DNA from: VXMO01 sp965205915
GTDB taxonomy: Bacteria > Chloroflexota > Dehalococcoidia > UBA6926
Direction of reading: 5' to 3'
DNA: 64,000 nucleotides
Assembly (NCBI GenBank): GCA_965205915.1
Contig: OZ242191.1
Span: forward strand, 620,001 to 684,000
Positions within the stretch are counted from its first letter, which is position 1. The number at the start of each line of letters is the position of its first letter. Below are positions 34,640 through 43,565 of this stretch, piece by piece. Both the position numbers and the translations under genes were made by a program. The notes below the pieces were generated by a model, which saw nothing but the letters and a program-made list of their open reading frames with translations, ran no database searches and was not told the DNA's origin.

Positions 34640-35800
34640 CTACGCCAAGCCCCGCACCGCCTCAGCCAGTTGGTCAACCTCCTCCTCCGTGTTGAAGAAG
34701 TGCAGCGAGGCGCGCACTCCGGCCGGATACTCGATGTGCCGCACGACGATGCGGTTATTCTCCCAGAGGTGATCCGTCATCGGATCCGACTCCCAGCCCT
34801 CGACGCTGAACGCCACAAGTCCGGATGACAGCGGGCCATCCTCGGGCGACAGCACGGTGACGCGAGGCGATTCCTTGAGCTGGGCCTTCAGGCGCGACGC
34901 CAACTGCCGGTTGCGAGCCTCGATGTTCTCCACGCCGATAGCCTCGATGAAACGCGTGGCCTCAAGGAATGCCGCCTGCAATGGTATGCTGCCAGACCCG
35001 CCAAGGAACTTGTCCATCGTGGCGGGGTTCGGCACGATATGGTCCGGCGTGACCGGCGATTCCATGCCGCGCCCGCCGGTGTGAGCCGGATGGATCCGCG
35101 GCAGCAGCTCCCTACGAATATACAGCGCGCCCACTCCCTCAAACCCGAGCATCCATTTCTGGCCGGGGATTGCGTAGTAGTCATAGTCGTCAGCGGCCAT
35201 ATCCAGCGCGATATGTCCGGCGGTTTGCGCGCCGTCCAGCAGGATCTCCGCGCCGTTCTCGTGGGCCATACGAGCCAGCTCCGGGGTCGGCATCCGCACG
35301 CCCGTTGAGTACTGGATGTGGCTGATGAAGATCAGGCGCGTTTTCGGCGTCATGGCAGCCTGGAACTTCTCAAGCATGACCTCTTGGGAGTCATGTGGGT
35401 CAAGATTGACTATCCGCACCCCGACCCCATAGCGCAGGCCAATCATCCAGGCAGGGGCGAGCACGGAGGGGTGTTCCAGGCTGCATGTGACGATTTCGTC
35501 GCCGGGCTGCCAGTCCAGGCCGCTCAGGACCATGTTCAGTCCCTCGGTCGTATTGCGTGTCAGCACCAGTTCTTCCGGGTCGGCGTTCATCAGCCTGCCC
35601 ACCGCTTGCAGAGCCTCGCCGCGAATCTCCCGAGCGCTCTCAATCACCCTCATGCTGGCGGGGGGATTCATCGCTTCCATGTCGATCCGGTTCTTCAGGG
35701 CTTCGACTACCTGAACAGGCGACGGGCCGGACCAACCGGTGTTCATCCATATCTGCTCCGCCAAGGCCGGAATCTGAGCTCTCAGTGCTGTAACGTCCAT
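34640..35800 (-). CDS. Class V aminotransferase (cysteine-desulfurase/isopenicillin-N-epimerase-like)
   Basis: A 386-residue PLP enzyme. LTRNTTEGLNMVLSGL and CSLEHPSVLAPAW are class-V cofactor-binding blocks; ILLDGAQTAGHIALDM holds the PLP Asp, and IPGQKWMLGFEGVGALYI supplies the Schiff-base Lys (near residue 222). No Cys loop typical of SufS is seen, so epimerase, lyase or aminotransferase activity is more likely than desulfuration. It sits between two retropepsin-like paralogues on the opposite strand. Confidence 0.87.
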   Translation of the reverse strand: MDVTALRAQIPALAEQIWMNTGWSGPSPVQVVEALKNRIDMEAMNPPASMRVIESAREIRGEALQAVGRLMNADPEELVLTRNTTEGLNMVLSGLDWQPGDEIVTCSLEHPSVLAPAWMIGLRYGVGVRIVNLDPHDSQEVMLEKFQAAMTPKTRLIFISHIQYSTGVRMPTPELARMAHENGAEILLDGAQTAGHIALDMAADDYDYYAIPGQKWMLGFEGVGALYIRRELLPRIHPAHTGGRGMESPVTPDHIVPNPATMDKFLGGSGSIPLQAAFLEATRFIEAIGVENIEARNRQLASRLKAQLKESPRVTVLSPEDGPLSSGLVAFSVEGWESDPMTDHLWENNRIVVRHIEYPAGVRASLHFFNTEEEVDQLAEAVRGLA

Positions 35801-35877
35801 TTGTCGTTCCTCCAGAGGGTGTCAAATTGGGTGCTGTGTTATCTCCCCATACACAGCATCCACGTTATAGTAGTCCT

Positions 35878-36231
35878 ATGGGAAGAGTAGACGTGACCGT
35901 TCAGATTTCCAACCTCGACGGGTCTCAGACGCGAGAGGTTGAAGCTATGGTGGACACAGGTTCCACGTACACATTCGTACCGGCGTCCATCTTAAGGGAG
36001 TTGGGGATCGAACCGGTTCTTAGGTCTAGATTCCGCTTGGCAAACGGCGGCAGCGTCGAATACGACCGAGGCGAGGCGCGGGTAGGTATCAACGGAATCT
36101 CACACCTTGATTCTGTCATCTTCGGAGATGAGGGGGCCAAGCCGCTCATTGGAGTAGTGACGCTTGAACTGCTCGAACTCGCGGTTGACCCGGTAGGCGG
36201 GAAGCTGATCCCGTTGGAACTGACCCTGTAA
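35878..36231 (+). CDS. Retropepsin-like aspartic protease family protein
   Basis: A 117-residue paralogue of the gene at 34276, with the intact catalytic motif VDTGSTYTFVPASILRELGI and the C-terminal KPLIGVVTLELLELAVDPVGGKL. Single-domain retropepsin-like proteases must dimerise to build an active site. TATAGT ends 6 nt before ATG 35878 with no Shine-Dalgarno, as in its paralogue. The open frame can be extended to 35827, but that would run through the promoter. Confidence 0.83.
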   Translation: MGRVDVTVQISNLDGSQTREVEAMVDTGSTYTFVPASILRELGIEPVLRSRFRLANGGSVEYDRGEARVGINGISHLDSVIFGDEGAKPLIGVVTLELLELAVDPVGGKLIPLELTL

Positions 36232-36297
36232 CTGAACGACCACCGCTACATTTCCTTTCCGTCCTGGCCCACTCTCGGTGGATGCTACCCTTAGCCA

Positions 36298-37146
36298 ATG
36301 GTGACTGACGACGAAAAAGTACCGCGCCCGCCGCTGCGGCTGGGGTGGCTCTCAACGGGGCGCGGGCCCGGTTCGCGGGGGTTGCTTGCGGCGGCGCAGA
36401 ACGCGATTTTCGGCGGTTCCCTCAATGCCGCCATCTACTACGTGCTCTGCACCCGCGCGCGTGGCGAGGCGGAGGGGAGCGATGAGTTCTTGGCACTAGC
36501 CGAGGGGTACGGACTAACCACGGTTTCATTGTCGCTGCGAGAGTATCGACAGCGACAAGACGAAGGCCCGCAGTGGCGGGAACGGTACAACGCTGATCTG
36601 CTCGCCATTATTCAGGGCCAACCCGTCGATGCGCTCGTCTTTGCAGGACTCATGCACATCGTCAGTGAAGACGTCATCAACGCCTCTCCCGCCCTCAACC
36701 TCCACCCCGCCCTGCCCGGTGGGCCCGTGGGCGCGTGGCAGGACGTGATCTGGGAGTTGATTGAGCAGGGCGCAGGGGAGTCCGGCGTGATGGTGCAACT
36801 CACGACGGCGGAGGTCGATCAGGGCCCTGTTATCGCCTATTGCCGCTTTCCGATTCGCGGGCCGGAGTTCGACGACCTTTGGCACGGCGTTACCGGACAA
36901 TCTGTCGATGAGTTACGCAAGACGCATGGAGAATCCCACCCACTCTTCGCAATGATTCGGCAGGAGGGACTACGGCGGGAGGCGCTCACGCTTGTCGCCG
37001 CTCTGCGTCAGATAGCGAATGGAAACGTGATTCTATCGAACGGTGAGGTGAGAAATAGCGACGGCTCACCCCTGTCAGGCGGCATCGACATTACACGAGA
37101 AATCGAGGCGGCAATAGCCACCAATCCGAAGCTGGAAAACGCCTAG
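36298..37146 (+). CDS. PurN-like formyltransferase
   Basis: A 282-residue formyl_trans_N protein. The N-terminal Rossmann-like part has RLGWLSTGRGPGSRGLL; the catalytic region ALNLHPALPGGPVGAWQDV gives Asn and His, and TTAEVDQGPVI gives the Asp of 10-formyl-THF-dependent glycinamide ribonucleotide transformylases. It is longer than PurN (about 210 residues), with a C-terminal extension from residue 210, so the substrate may differ from GAR. The TAG stop overlaps the convergent clpX stop region. TACCCT lies 6 nt before the ATG. Confidence 0.8.
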   Translation: MVTDDEKVPRPPLRLGWLSTGRGPGSRGLLAAAQNAIFGGSLNAAIYYVLCTRARGEAEGSDEFLALAEGYGLTTVSLSLREYRQRQDEGPQWRERYNADLLAIIQGQPVDALVFAGLMHIVSEDVINASPALNLHPALPGGPVGAWQDVIWELIEQGAGESGVMVQLTTAEVDQGPVIAYCRFPIRGPEFDDLWHGVTGQSVDELRKTHGESHPLFAMIRQEGLRREALTLVAALRQIANGNVILSNGEVRNSDGSPLSGGIDITREIEAAIATNPKLENA

Positions 37147-38477
37147 GCGCTCTGCTCCTCAGGCGTGAGCTTGACCGTCGCGCCGTTGGCATTGAACAGC
37201 AGGGGTGGCACGCCGTTCTTGATGGAGTCGCCGGTGATGAGGCACCTGACCACGCCGTCCATGCTCGGCAACTCGTACATCACATCGAGCAGCACTTCTT
37301 CCACCACCGTGCGCAGGCCGCGCGCCCCGGTCTTCTGTGACAGCGCCCTGTCTGCTACCGCCTCCAGCGCCTCGTCCGTGAACTCCAGCGAGACGCCATC
37401 CTGACCCAGGAGGCTGGCATACTGCTTGACCAGCGCATTCTTCGGCTTCGTTAGCACCTCGAGCAGGTCAGATTTCTCAAGCGGATCAAGCGCCACGGCC
37501 AGTGGCATCCGCCCGACAAACTCCGGGATCATCCCGTACGCGAGAATATCGTCGTGGCTGAGTTCTGCCATAACTCGGCTGCGCTCCAACTGGTCGTCCG
37601 AAACCCGCTCAGACCCAAACCCCATGCTGCGCTTGTCCTTGTTAACACGGGCTCTGACAATCTCATCCATTCCCTCGAACGCGCCTCCGCAGATGAACAG
37701 TATCCCGCTCGTGTCGATCTGGATGAACTCCTGTTGAGGATGCTTGCGGCCCCCCTGCGGCGGCACGTTGGCAATGCACCCCTCAACAATCTTCAGCAGC
37801 GCCTGCTGCACGCCCTCCCCCGACACATCGCGGGTCACGGAGGGGTTCGCGTTCTTTCGCGCGGTCTTGTCGATCTCATCGATATATATGATGCCGCGCT
37901 GCGCCTTTGACACGTCGTAGTCCGCAGCCTGGATCAGTCTAAGCAGGATGTTCTCAACATCCTCCCCAACGTACCCCGCCTCTGTCAGAGACGTCGCATC
38001 CGCGATGGCGAACGGCACGTTGAGAATCCGTGCAAGTGTCTGCGCCAGCAGGGTCTTACCGCTTCCCGTGGGGCCGACGAGCAGGATATTCGTCTTATCC
38101 ATCTCGACGCCCGGGCTCTCCCCGTCCGTCACCGTGCCGCGCTTGTAGTGGTTGTAGACTCCGACGCTCAGCACACGCTTGGCGCGTTCCTGCCCGATGA
38201 CGAAATCGCTGAGCAGGCCGTATATCTCCCGAGGGATCCGGACAGGTTGCGGCTCTTCTTCCTGCGCAGGCTTCTCTTCGGTGGGTTGCTCGCGACCACG
38301 CCCCTTCGGCCGATCTTCCAGAATGCGCAAGCAGACGCGCACACACTCATCGCAGATATAGGCCTTGTGATCCGGCCCGGCTAGCAGCCTAACCGTCCCC
38401 TCAGCCTTGTTGCAGAAAGAGCAGCGATGCGGCGTGTCACCGTGACCGCCTCGTCGTCCGCCTGTCTCGTCCACCAT
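37143..38477 (-). CDS. clpX: ATP-dependent Clp protease ATP-binding subunit ClpX
   Basis: A 444-residue AAA+ unfoldase that feeds tagged substrates to ClpP. The N-terminal zinc-binding domain has CSFCNKAEGTVRLLAG and CDECVRVC. Walker A GPTGSGKTLLAQTLA, Walker B GIIYIDEIDK and the sensor region are complete. It is the last gene of a tig-clpP-clpX series on the minus strand, 81 nt after clpP. Confidence 0.97.
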   Translation of the reverse strand: MVDETGGRRGGHGDTPHRCSFCNKAEGTVRLLAGPDHKAYICDECVRVCLRILEDRPKGRGREQPTEEKPAQEEEPQPVRIPREIYGLLSDFVIGQERAKRVLSVGVYNHYKRGTVTDGESPGVEMDKTNILLVGPTGSGKTLLAQTLARILNVPFAIADATSLTEAGYVGEDVENILLRLIQAADYDVSKAQRGIIYIDEIDKTARKNANPSVTRDVSGEGVQQALLKIVEGCIANVPPQGGRKHPQQEFIQIDTSGILFICGGAFEGMDEIVRARVNKDKRSMGFGSERVSDDQLERSRVMAELSHDDILAYGMIPEFVGRMPLAVALDPLEKSDLLEVLTKPKNALVKQYASLLGQDGVSLEFTDEALEAVADRALSQKTGARGLRTVVEEVLLDVMYELPSMDGVVRCLITGDSIKNGVPPLLFNANGATVKLTPEEQSA

Positions 38478-38558
38478 AGCCTTTGCCTCTACTCCTCCCC
38501 ATAACCGAGTCTAAGGCATTGTGCAAACAAATCCGCCTTTGCGGGCCTCAATCGTCAG

Positions 38559-39233
38559 TCAGGCGGCGCTGGCGTCCTTTTTCTCATTCTCCGGCTTCAC
38601 CAGGACCTCATCGACGATCCCATACTCCCTGGCCTGATCAGCCGTCAGGTAATAATCGCGATCCATATCGCGCGCCACCTTCTCAACCGGCTGCCCGGAG
38701 TGCCCGGAAAGGATGCCGCGGATGGTCTCCTGCAGGCGCAGTATCTCGCGCGCCGCAATCTCGATATCGGACGCCTGGCCCTGCGCGCCACCCATCGCCT
38801 GGTGCATGTGAATCGTCGAGTTCGGCAGGGCGTATCGCTTGCCGGGCGCGCCGGCGCACAGCAGCACCGTCGCCATGCTCGCCGCCATCCCAACGCAGAT
38901 TGTCGAAACGTCCGCCCGAATCAGCTGGATGGTGTCATAGATCGCGAGACCCGACGTAATCACGCCGCCGGGGCTGCTGATATACAGCGAAATATCCTTG
39001 TCCGGATCCTCACGGTCCAAGTACAGCAGTTGCGCGACTATGAGGTTCGCGACATGATCGTTGATCGGCGTCCCAAGAAAGATGATGCGTTCCTTGAGCA
39101 AGAGCGAATAGATATCGAATGCCCGCTCGCCCCGCGCCCCGGTCTCGATGACCATCGGCACGATGCCCTGTGGTCCTGCCGGCGTGATCCCCTGTGGCAA
39201 AATCTCGCCGGTTCCGCCTGTCCATGTGGTCAT
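38559..39233 (-). CDS. clpP: ATP-dependent Clp protease proteolytic subunit ClpP
   Basis: Serine protease forming the ClpP barrel. The active-site Ser is in VGMAASMATVLL, the His in MHQAMGG and the Asp in MDRDYYLT, all in the usual spacing; ISLYISSPGGVITSGLAIYDT is also diagnostic. ATG 39233, preceded by AAGGAGAG, gives 224 residues; the N-terminal 25 residues before VPMVIETG are somewhat longer than in E. coli mature ClpP and may include a propeptide. Confidence 0.97.
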   Translation of the reverse strand: MTTWTGGTGEILPQGITPAGPQGIVPMVIETGARGERAFDIYSLLLKERIIFLGTPINDHVANLIVAQLLYLDREDPDKDISLYISSPGGVITSGLAIYDTIQLIRADVSTICVGMAASMATVLLCAGAPGKRYALPNSTIHMHQAMGGAQGQASDIEIAAREILRLQETIRGILSGHSGQPVEKVARDMDRDYYLTADQAREYGIVDEVLVKPENEKKDASAA

Positions 39234-39281
39234 ATTGTGAACTCTCCTTTGGCGCGGCCCCACGGCCAGCCCCCGGTCGTA

Positions 39282-40802
39282 CTAGTCGTCCCCGTCGTCT
39301 GAATCCTCGTCGGTATCGGCTTCCGCCTCACTCTCGGCGGCGTCCTCCGACTCATCGCGCTCTCCTCGCGCGATTTCAACCAGCATATCCACTGTTTTGC
39401 GAGCGACAATGCGGCGCTGCACGGAATCGCGGGCCGCCTCGCTCTCGAAAGCCTGCCGCGCCTGCTCCTGGGTCGCCTCGTCCTGTTGCGAGCCGACTAC
39501 CTGCGCGATGTCCTCGTCGATCTCCTCGTCGGATGCTTCGATGCCCTCATGTTTTGCGAGGTCAGTTATCAGGAGTCCGCGCAACACACGCTGCTCCGCC
39601 TGTGGTCGGACGGAGTCGCGTAGCGCGTCAACACTCTGCCCCGTCGACTGCGCGTACGCCGCAAGGGACATGCCCATGCCGCGCATCTGCTCGTCCTGAT
39701 CTTGCAGGATGCGGTCGACCTCCATATCCACCACGATGGGGGGGTACATCACTGTGGCGATCTCTGCAAATTGATCGAGGATATTTTCCTCATACCCCGC
39801 TCGCGTCTGCGTCTCTGTCCGCTCGATCAGATCCGACTGTATACGCTCGCGCAGCGCCTCTACGGTCTCGAACGTGTCGTCGCCGAAACCCTCGACGCCC
39901 TGAGCCCATTCATCGCCGAGGTCGGGCAGGAGTTGTTCCTTCACTTCGCGGACAGTGACGGTGAAATGCGCTTCCTTGCCATTCAGATTGCGAATGGTGA
40001 AATCGTCCGGCACGGAGATTGTGAACTCTTTGGTCTCCTCCGCGCTCATCCCGATGAGTTGGGAAGGAAAGCCGGGAGCAGGATACGTCACGCCCTCTTG
40101 CGCCAGATAACTGATGCTTGTCTCTTCGACGAACACACGGCGGCCGGGTATCTCGGGCTCCCCATCCGTTTCAGAATCCACCTCATCGGCGGGTTCTGAC
40201 GACTCATCCGGGTTAGTCTCATCCGATTCCGAGTCACCATCGTCGCTGTCGGCATCCGAGGCCTCAGCCTCTTCCTCCGGCTCTTCATCCACGTAGCCGC
40301 GCGCGTCGATGGTCAGCAGGTCGCCATACTCCACCGGCCTATCCGCAGGCTCCCACGGAGCGCCCTGGCGTCGCAGGTTATCCAGCACTTCCTCGACTTG
40401 CTCGTCCGTGACCTCCGACTCCTCCCACTCAACGCGGATGGAGTTGTAGTCCCCCAGCTCAACCTCAGGACGAAGCGCGACGGTCGCGCGAAAGGTAATT
40501 GGATCCAGCGACTCCACATCGGTCACCTGTGGACGCGCGATAGGCTCAAGCTCCTGCTGCTCCACCGCATCTGCGATGGATTTCTCCAGCAGCGCCTCGA
40601 TGTCCTCCTGAATCAGGGTCTCCGCGCCGATATGCCGTTCGAGGATGACGCGCGGGGCCTTGCCTTTGCGGAAGCCCGGAATGACGTAGCGCTGCACCAG
40701 CCGGCGGTATGCCCGCTGCTTGTGATCCTCGATCTCCGCCTCTTCCAGTTCGATCAGCAGGCCGATCTGGCGGTCTGGCATGTCCTCAGTCGTTATTTTC
40801 AC
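39282..40802 (-). CDS. tig: Trigger factor with an acidic insertion
   Basis: Ribosome-associated chaperone and prolyl isomerase. The ribosome-binding signature is VIPGFRKGKAPRVILERH near residue 40. Inside the FKBP-like domain, after DARGYVDEEP, there is an insertion of about 50 residues made almost only of Asp, Glu, Ser and Pro. The C-terminal tail is also highly acidic (SEAEADTDEDSDDGDD). The gene starts with GTG and lies 48 nt upstream of clpP, the conserved tig-clpP-clpX order. Confidence 0.95.
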   Translation of the reverse strand: MKITTEDMPDRQIGLLIELEEAEIEDHKQRAYRRLVQRYVIPGFRKGKAPRVILERHIGAETLIQEDIEALLEKSIADAVEQQELEPIARPQVTDVESLDPITFRATVALRPEVELGDYNSIRVEWEESEVTDEQVEEVLDNLRRQGAPWEPADRPVEYGDLLTIDARGYVDEEPEEEAEASDADSDDGDSESDETNPDESSEPADEVDSETDGEPEIPGRRVFVEETSISYLAQEGVTYPAPGFPSQLIGMSAEETKEFTISVPDDFTIRNLNGKEAHFTVTVREVKEQLLPDLGDEWAQGVEGFGDDTFETVEALRERIQSDLIERTETQTRAGYEENILDQFAEIATVMYPPIVVDMEVDRILQDQDEQMRGMGMSLAAYAQSTGQSVDALRDSVRPQAEQRVLRGLLITDLAKHEGIEASDEEIDEDIAQVVGSQQDEATQEQARQAFESEAARDSVQRRIVARKTVDMLVEIARGERDESEDAAESEAEADTDEDSDDGDD

Positions 40803-40870
40803 GCGAGCAAACTCCGTACCCAGATTGGCTGTGAGGCAGGAACAACATTATACATCGGGGAGCCTGATCC

Positions 40871-42691
40871 TCAGTCCGTTGCGGCGGGCGACTGCGCAGG
40901 CTCTCGCAATCGCAGATTGAGATCGCCCAGTTGCTGATCGTCCACGGTTGACGGCGCGCTCATCATCAGATCCTGCGCTGACTGTGTCTTGGGGAACGGA
41001 ATCACTTCCCGGATATTCGGTTCGCCGGCCAACACCATCACCGTGCGGTCGATGCCCGGCGCGAAACCTCCATGAGGCGGCACACCGTACTCGAACGCCT
41101 CCAGCATATGCCCAAATCGCTCCTGTATCTGCTCCGGCGAGTGTCCGAGCAGCGCGAATATCCTGTTCTGCAAGTTCCGGTCATGTATCCTGATCGACCC
41201 CGACCCCAACTCCAGCCCGTTCACGACGAGGTCGTAGGCGCGTGACCGCACTGATGTTGGCGATTCCTCAAGCATTCCAACATCCTCCGGCACGGGCGAG
41301 GTGAATGGATGATGCACGGAGTTCAGTTCGCGCCCGTCCGCCGCCTCAAACAGCGGAAACTCCGTGACGAACGCAAAGGCCAGTTCGTTCGCGTCGGTTA
41401 ATTCAAGGCGCGACCCCAGCTCAGTCCGCAGGGCGCTCAGCGAGGCGTTCACGATGTCCTCGTGAGCCGCGACGATCAACAGCAAGTCGCCTGCCGACGC
41501 CCCCATCTCCTGAGCAATTGTCCGAACGATTTCGATGTCCAGGTGGCGCGCCAACGCGGAGCGCACATTATCCGGTTGCAGTTTCGAAACCGCCGTGCCT
41601 GACTCCGCATCCAGCCCAATCGTGGCCAGTCCTCGCGCGCCCTGCCCTCGAACAATTTCAGTGAGATTCTCAAGCTCTCGCCTGCTGTATCCCGCGCAGC
41701 CGGGCGCAACGATGCCGCGCGCCATGCCGCCGGATTCAGCGAGCGCAGACGTGAAAACCGCCACGCCGCTATCGCTCACGATGCCGGAAATATCCGTGAT
41801 CTCCATGCCGAATCGCAGGTCAGGCTTGTCGGAGCCGAAGCGTTGCATCGCCTCCTCATACGTCATGCGAGGAAACGGGGATGTCACTCGCTTGTCAGGC
41901 GCGGTCGTGTGGACGAGGCCCGTGTACAGTTCCTCCATCAAATCGAGGATGTCGGTCTCCTCGACGAAACTCATCTCGAGGTCCAGCTGCGTGAACTCCG
42001 GCTGTCGGTCTGCCCGCAAGTCCTCGTCCCTGAAACACCGCGCGATCTGGAAGTACCGCTCCACGCCCGCCACCATCAGCAACTGCTTGAGTTGTTGCGG
42101 AGATTGCGGGAGCGCATAGAAGAGCCCGGGGTGGACGCGAGATGGCACAAGATAGTCTCTTGCACCCTCCGGCGTGCTCTTCATCAACATGGGCGTCTCG
42201 ACTTCCAGGAAGTCGCGGGCATCGAGGAAATCGCGGATATACTTCACGACCTTGTGCCGCAGCGCAAGGTTCGCCGCCATCCGCTCTCGCCGTAGATCGA
42301 GGTAGCGATAACGGAGCCGCAAAGACTCATCGACGTCCGATTCCTCATTGATGTAGAACGGCGGCGTCTTGGACGGGTTCAGGACATCCACATCAGTGGC
42401 ATGGATTTCGACGCCACCGGTCGCAATGCGCGGATTCTCCGTGCCGGCCGGCCTCAACTGCACCTCGCCGCTGATGGCCACAACCCACTCATTGCGCAAC
42501 GCGTCAGCGGACTGATAAGCCGCCTCGGCGGCGGATGGATCGACGACCACCTGCACCAGCCCGGATCGATCTCGCACATCGAGGAATATCAGCCCGCCAT
42601 GGTCGCGGCGACGATGAACCCAGCCGGCAAGACGCACGACTTGACCCGCGTCCGCAGGCGTGAGTTCTCCACAATTATGTGATTTCAGCAT
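40871..42691 (-). CDS. aspS: Aspartyl-tRNA synthetase, predicted non-discriminating
   Basis: A 606-residue bacterial-type class II synthetase with an N-terminal OB-fold (VHRRRDHGGLIFLDVRDRSG), motif 2 (RYFQIARCFRDEDLRADRQPEFTQLD), the GAD insertion domain and motif 3 (GGFAPGIDRTVMVLAG). Residues His31 and Gly83 match the pair that marks non-discriminating AspRS enzymes, which also charge tRNA-Asn for repair by GatCAB. It lies upstream of tig on the same strand. Confidence 0.96.
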   Translation of the reverse strand: MLKSHNCGELTPADAGQVVRLAGWVHRRRDHGGLIFLDVRDRSGLVQVVVDPSAAEAAYQSADALRNEWVVAISGEVQLRPAGTENPRIATGGVEIHATDVDVLNPSKTPPFYINEESDVDESLRLRYRYLDLRRERMAANLALRHKVVKYIRDFLDARDFLEVETPMLMKSTPEGARDYLVPSRVHPGLFYALPQSPQQLKQLLMVAGVERYFQIARCFRDEDLRADRQPEFTQLDLEMSFVEETDILDLMEELYTGLVHTTAPDKRVTSPFPRMTYEEAMQRFGSDKPDLRFGMEITDISGIVSDSGVAVFTSALAESGGMARGIVAPGCAGYSRRELENLTEIVRGQGARGLATIGLDAESGTAVSKLQPDNVRSALARHLDIEIVRTIAQEMGASAGDLLLIVAAHEDIVNASLSALRTELGSRLELTDANELAFAFVTEFPLFEAADGRELNSVHHPFTSPVPEDVGMLEESPTSVRSRAYDLVVNGLELGSGSIRIHDRNLQNRIFALLGHSPEQIQERFGHMLEAFEYGVPPHGGFAPGIDRTVMVLAGEPNIREVIPFPKTQSAQDLMMSAPSTVDDQQLGDLNLRLREPAQSPAATD

Positions 42692-42846
42692 CGATTAAAT
42701 CAGGGGAACCGATCAATGATTTGCGTGGGATAGACCAACTCCAGAGGTTCCAATGAGCCTCCTTCGCCCCCACCCACCAATCATAGCATTGGCGGCGCCC
42801 CAAACCTGCCTCCGTTCGCTAGAATAAGTATTGGAGGGTCATAGAC

Positions 42847-43080
42847 ATGGTGCGAGAGCTACATCTGAGGGCGGAAGTCTTGCCTGGCGGCAGGATTGAG
42901 GTGACGGACGCGGAGCTACCGGTTGGACAGACCGTTGAAGTTGTCGTTCGACACGAATCCGGGGGGGAAAGCCGTTCGATCATGGAGATACTCAATAGCG
43001 GACCCGAGCGCCGCCTGTTTCAGACAGCCGACGAAGTGAAAGCGTATCTGGACGAAGAGAAGGCGTCTTGGGATCGCTAG
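42847..43080 (+). CDS. Orphan antitoxin-like protein
   Basis: A 77-residue protein starting LHLRAEVLPGGRIEVTDAELPVGQTVEVVV, like the small beta-barrel DNA-binding part of DUF104/AbrB-type antitoxins, and ending ERRLFQTADEVKAYLDEEKASWDR, an end I associate with antitoxins that precede PIN toxins. GGAGGG precedes the ATG. The following 180 nt hold no PIN gene, so the partner is missing. Confidence 0.6.
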   Translation: MVRELHLRAEVLPGGRIEVTDAELPVGQTVEVVVRHESGGESRSIMEILNSGPERRLFQTADEVKAYLDEEKASWDR

Positions 43081-43185
43081 AGCCTGCCTCATTCATGTCT
43101 CATAACATGTTGCAATGCTCAGTGACCTTGTCGAGGAGTCCGGACCAGTCTGATTAGAGATCAGAGGCTACCCCATCTCTATCTC

Positions 43186-43222
43186 AAAAACTCGCGGGGC
43201 GGCCCAAATGGGCCGCCATTTA
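43186..43222 (-). terminator. Hairpin GGCGGCCC-AAAT-GGGCCGCC
   Basis: An 8-bp perfect stem with the same AAAT loop style as the terminator at 24839. On the minus strand a TTTTT run follows 7 nt after the stem, so it could end the HigBA transcript; on the plus strand ATTTATG follows, which is weak. Confidence 0.55.
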
Positions 43223-43260
43223 TGCGGGGGGCAGACGGTACGACGAGGGCCGGTGAATTC

Positions 43261-43548
43261 TTATCGTGCCGCAGCCGTTGGCAGTTCACGCACTTTGTCG
43301 CCCGCCTGCTGCTCGGCAAGAACAAGATCGTACTGCGTCTGGAGATTGAGCCAGAATTGCGGCTCGACCCCGAACCAATGGCCGAATCGCAGGGCAGTAT
43401 CGCCCGTGATAGAGCGCTTGCCCGCGATTATCTGGCTGACCCTGTTTGCCGGCACGTCAATCTCTCGGGCGAACGCCGTCGGTGTGATCCCGATCTCTGC
43501 TAACTCACCCGCAAGAATCTCTCCCGGGTGAACGACTCTCTTGAACAT
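43261..43548 (-). CDS. higA: HigA-family antitoxin
   Basis: A 95-residue helix-turn-helix antitoxin: VVHPGEILAGELAEIGITPTAFAREIDVPANRVSQIIAGKRSITGDTALRFGHWFGVEPQFWLNLQ matches the HigA/VapI addiction-module family throughout. It neutralises the HigB-type toxin encoded 17 nt upstream and autoregulates the operon. Toxin-first order is typical for higBA. Confidence 0.92.
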   Translation of the reverse strand: MFKRVVHPGEILAGELAEIGITPTAFAREIDVPANRVSQIIAGKRSITGDTALRFGHWFGVEPQFWLNLQTQYDLVLAEQQAGDKVRELPTAAAR

Positions 43549-43565
43549 CCTGTCGTCCCTCCTTG

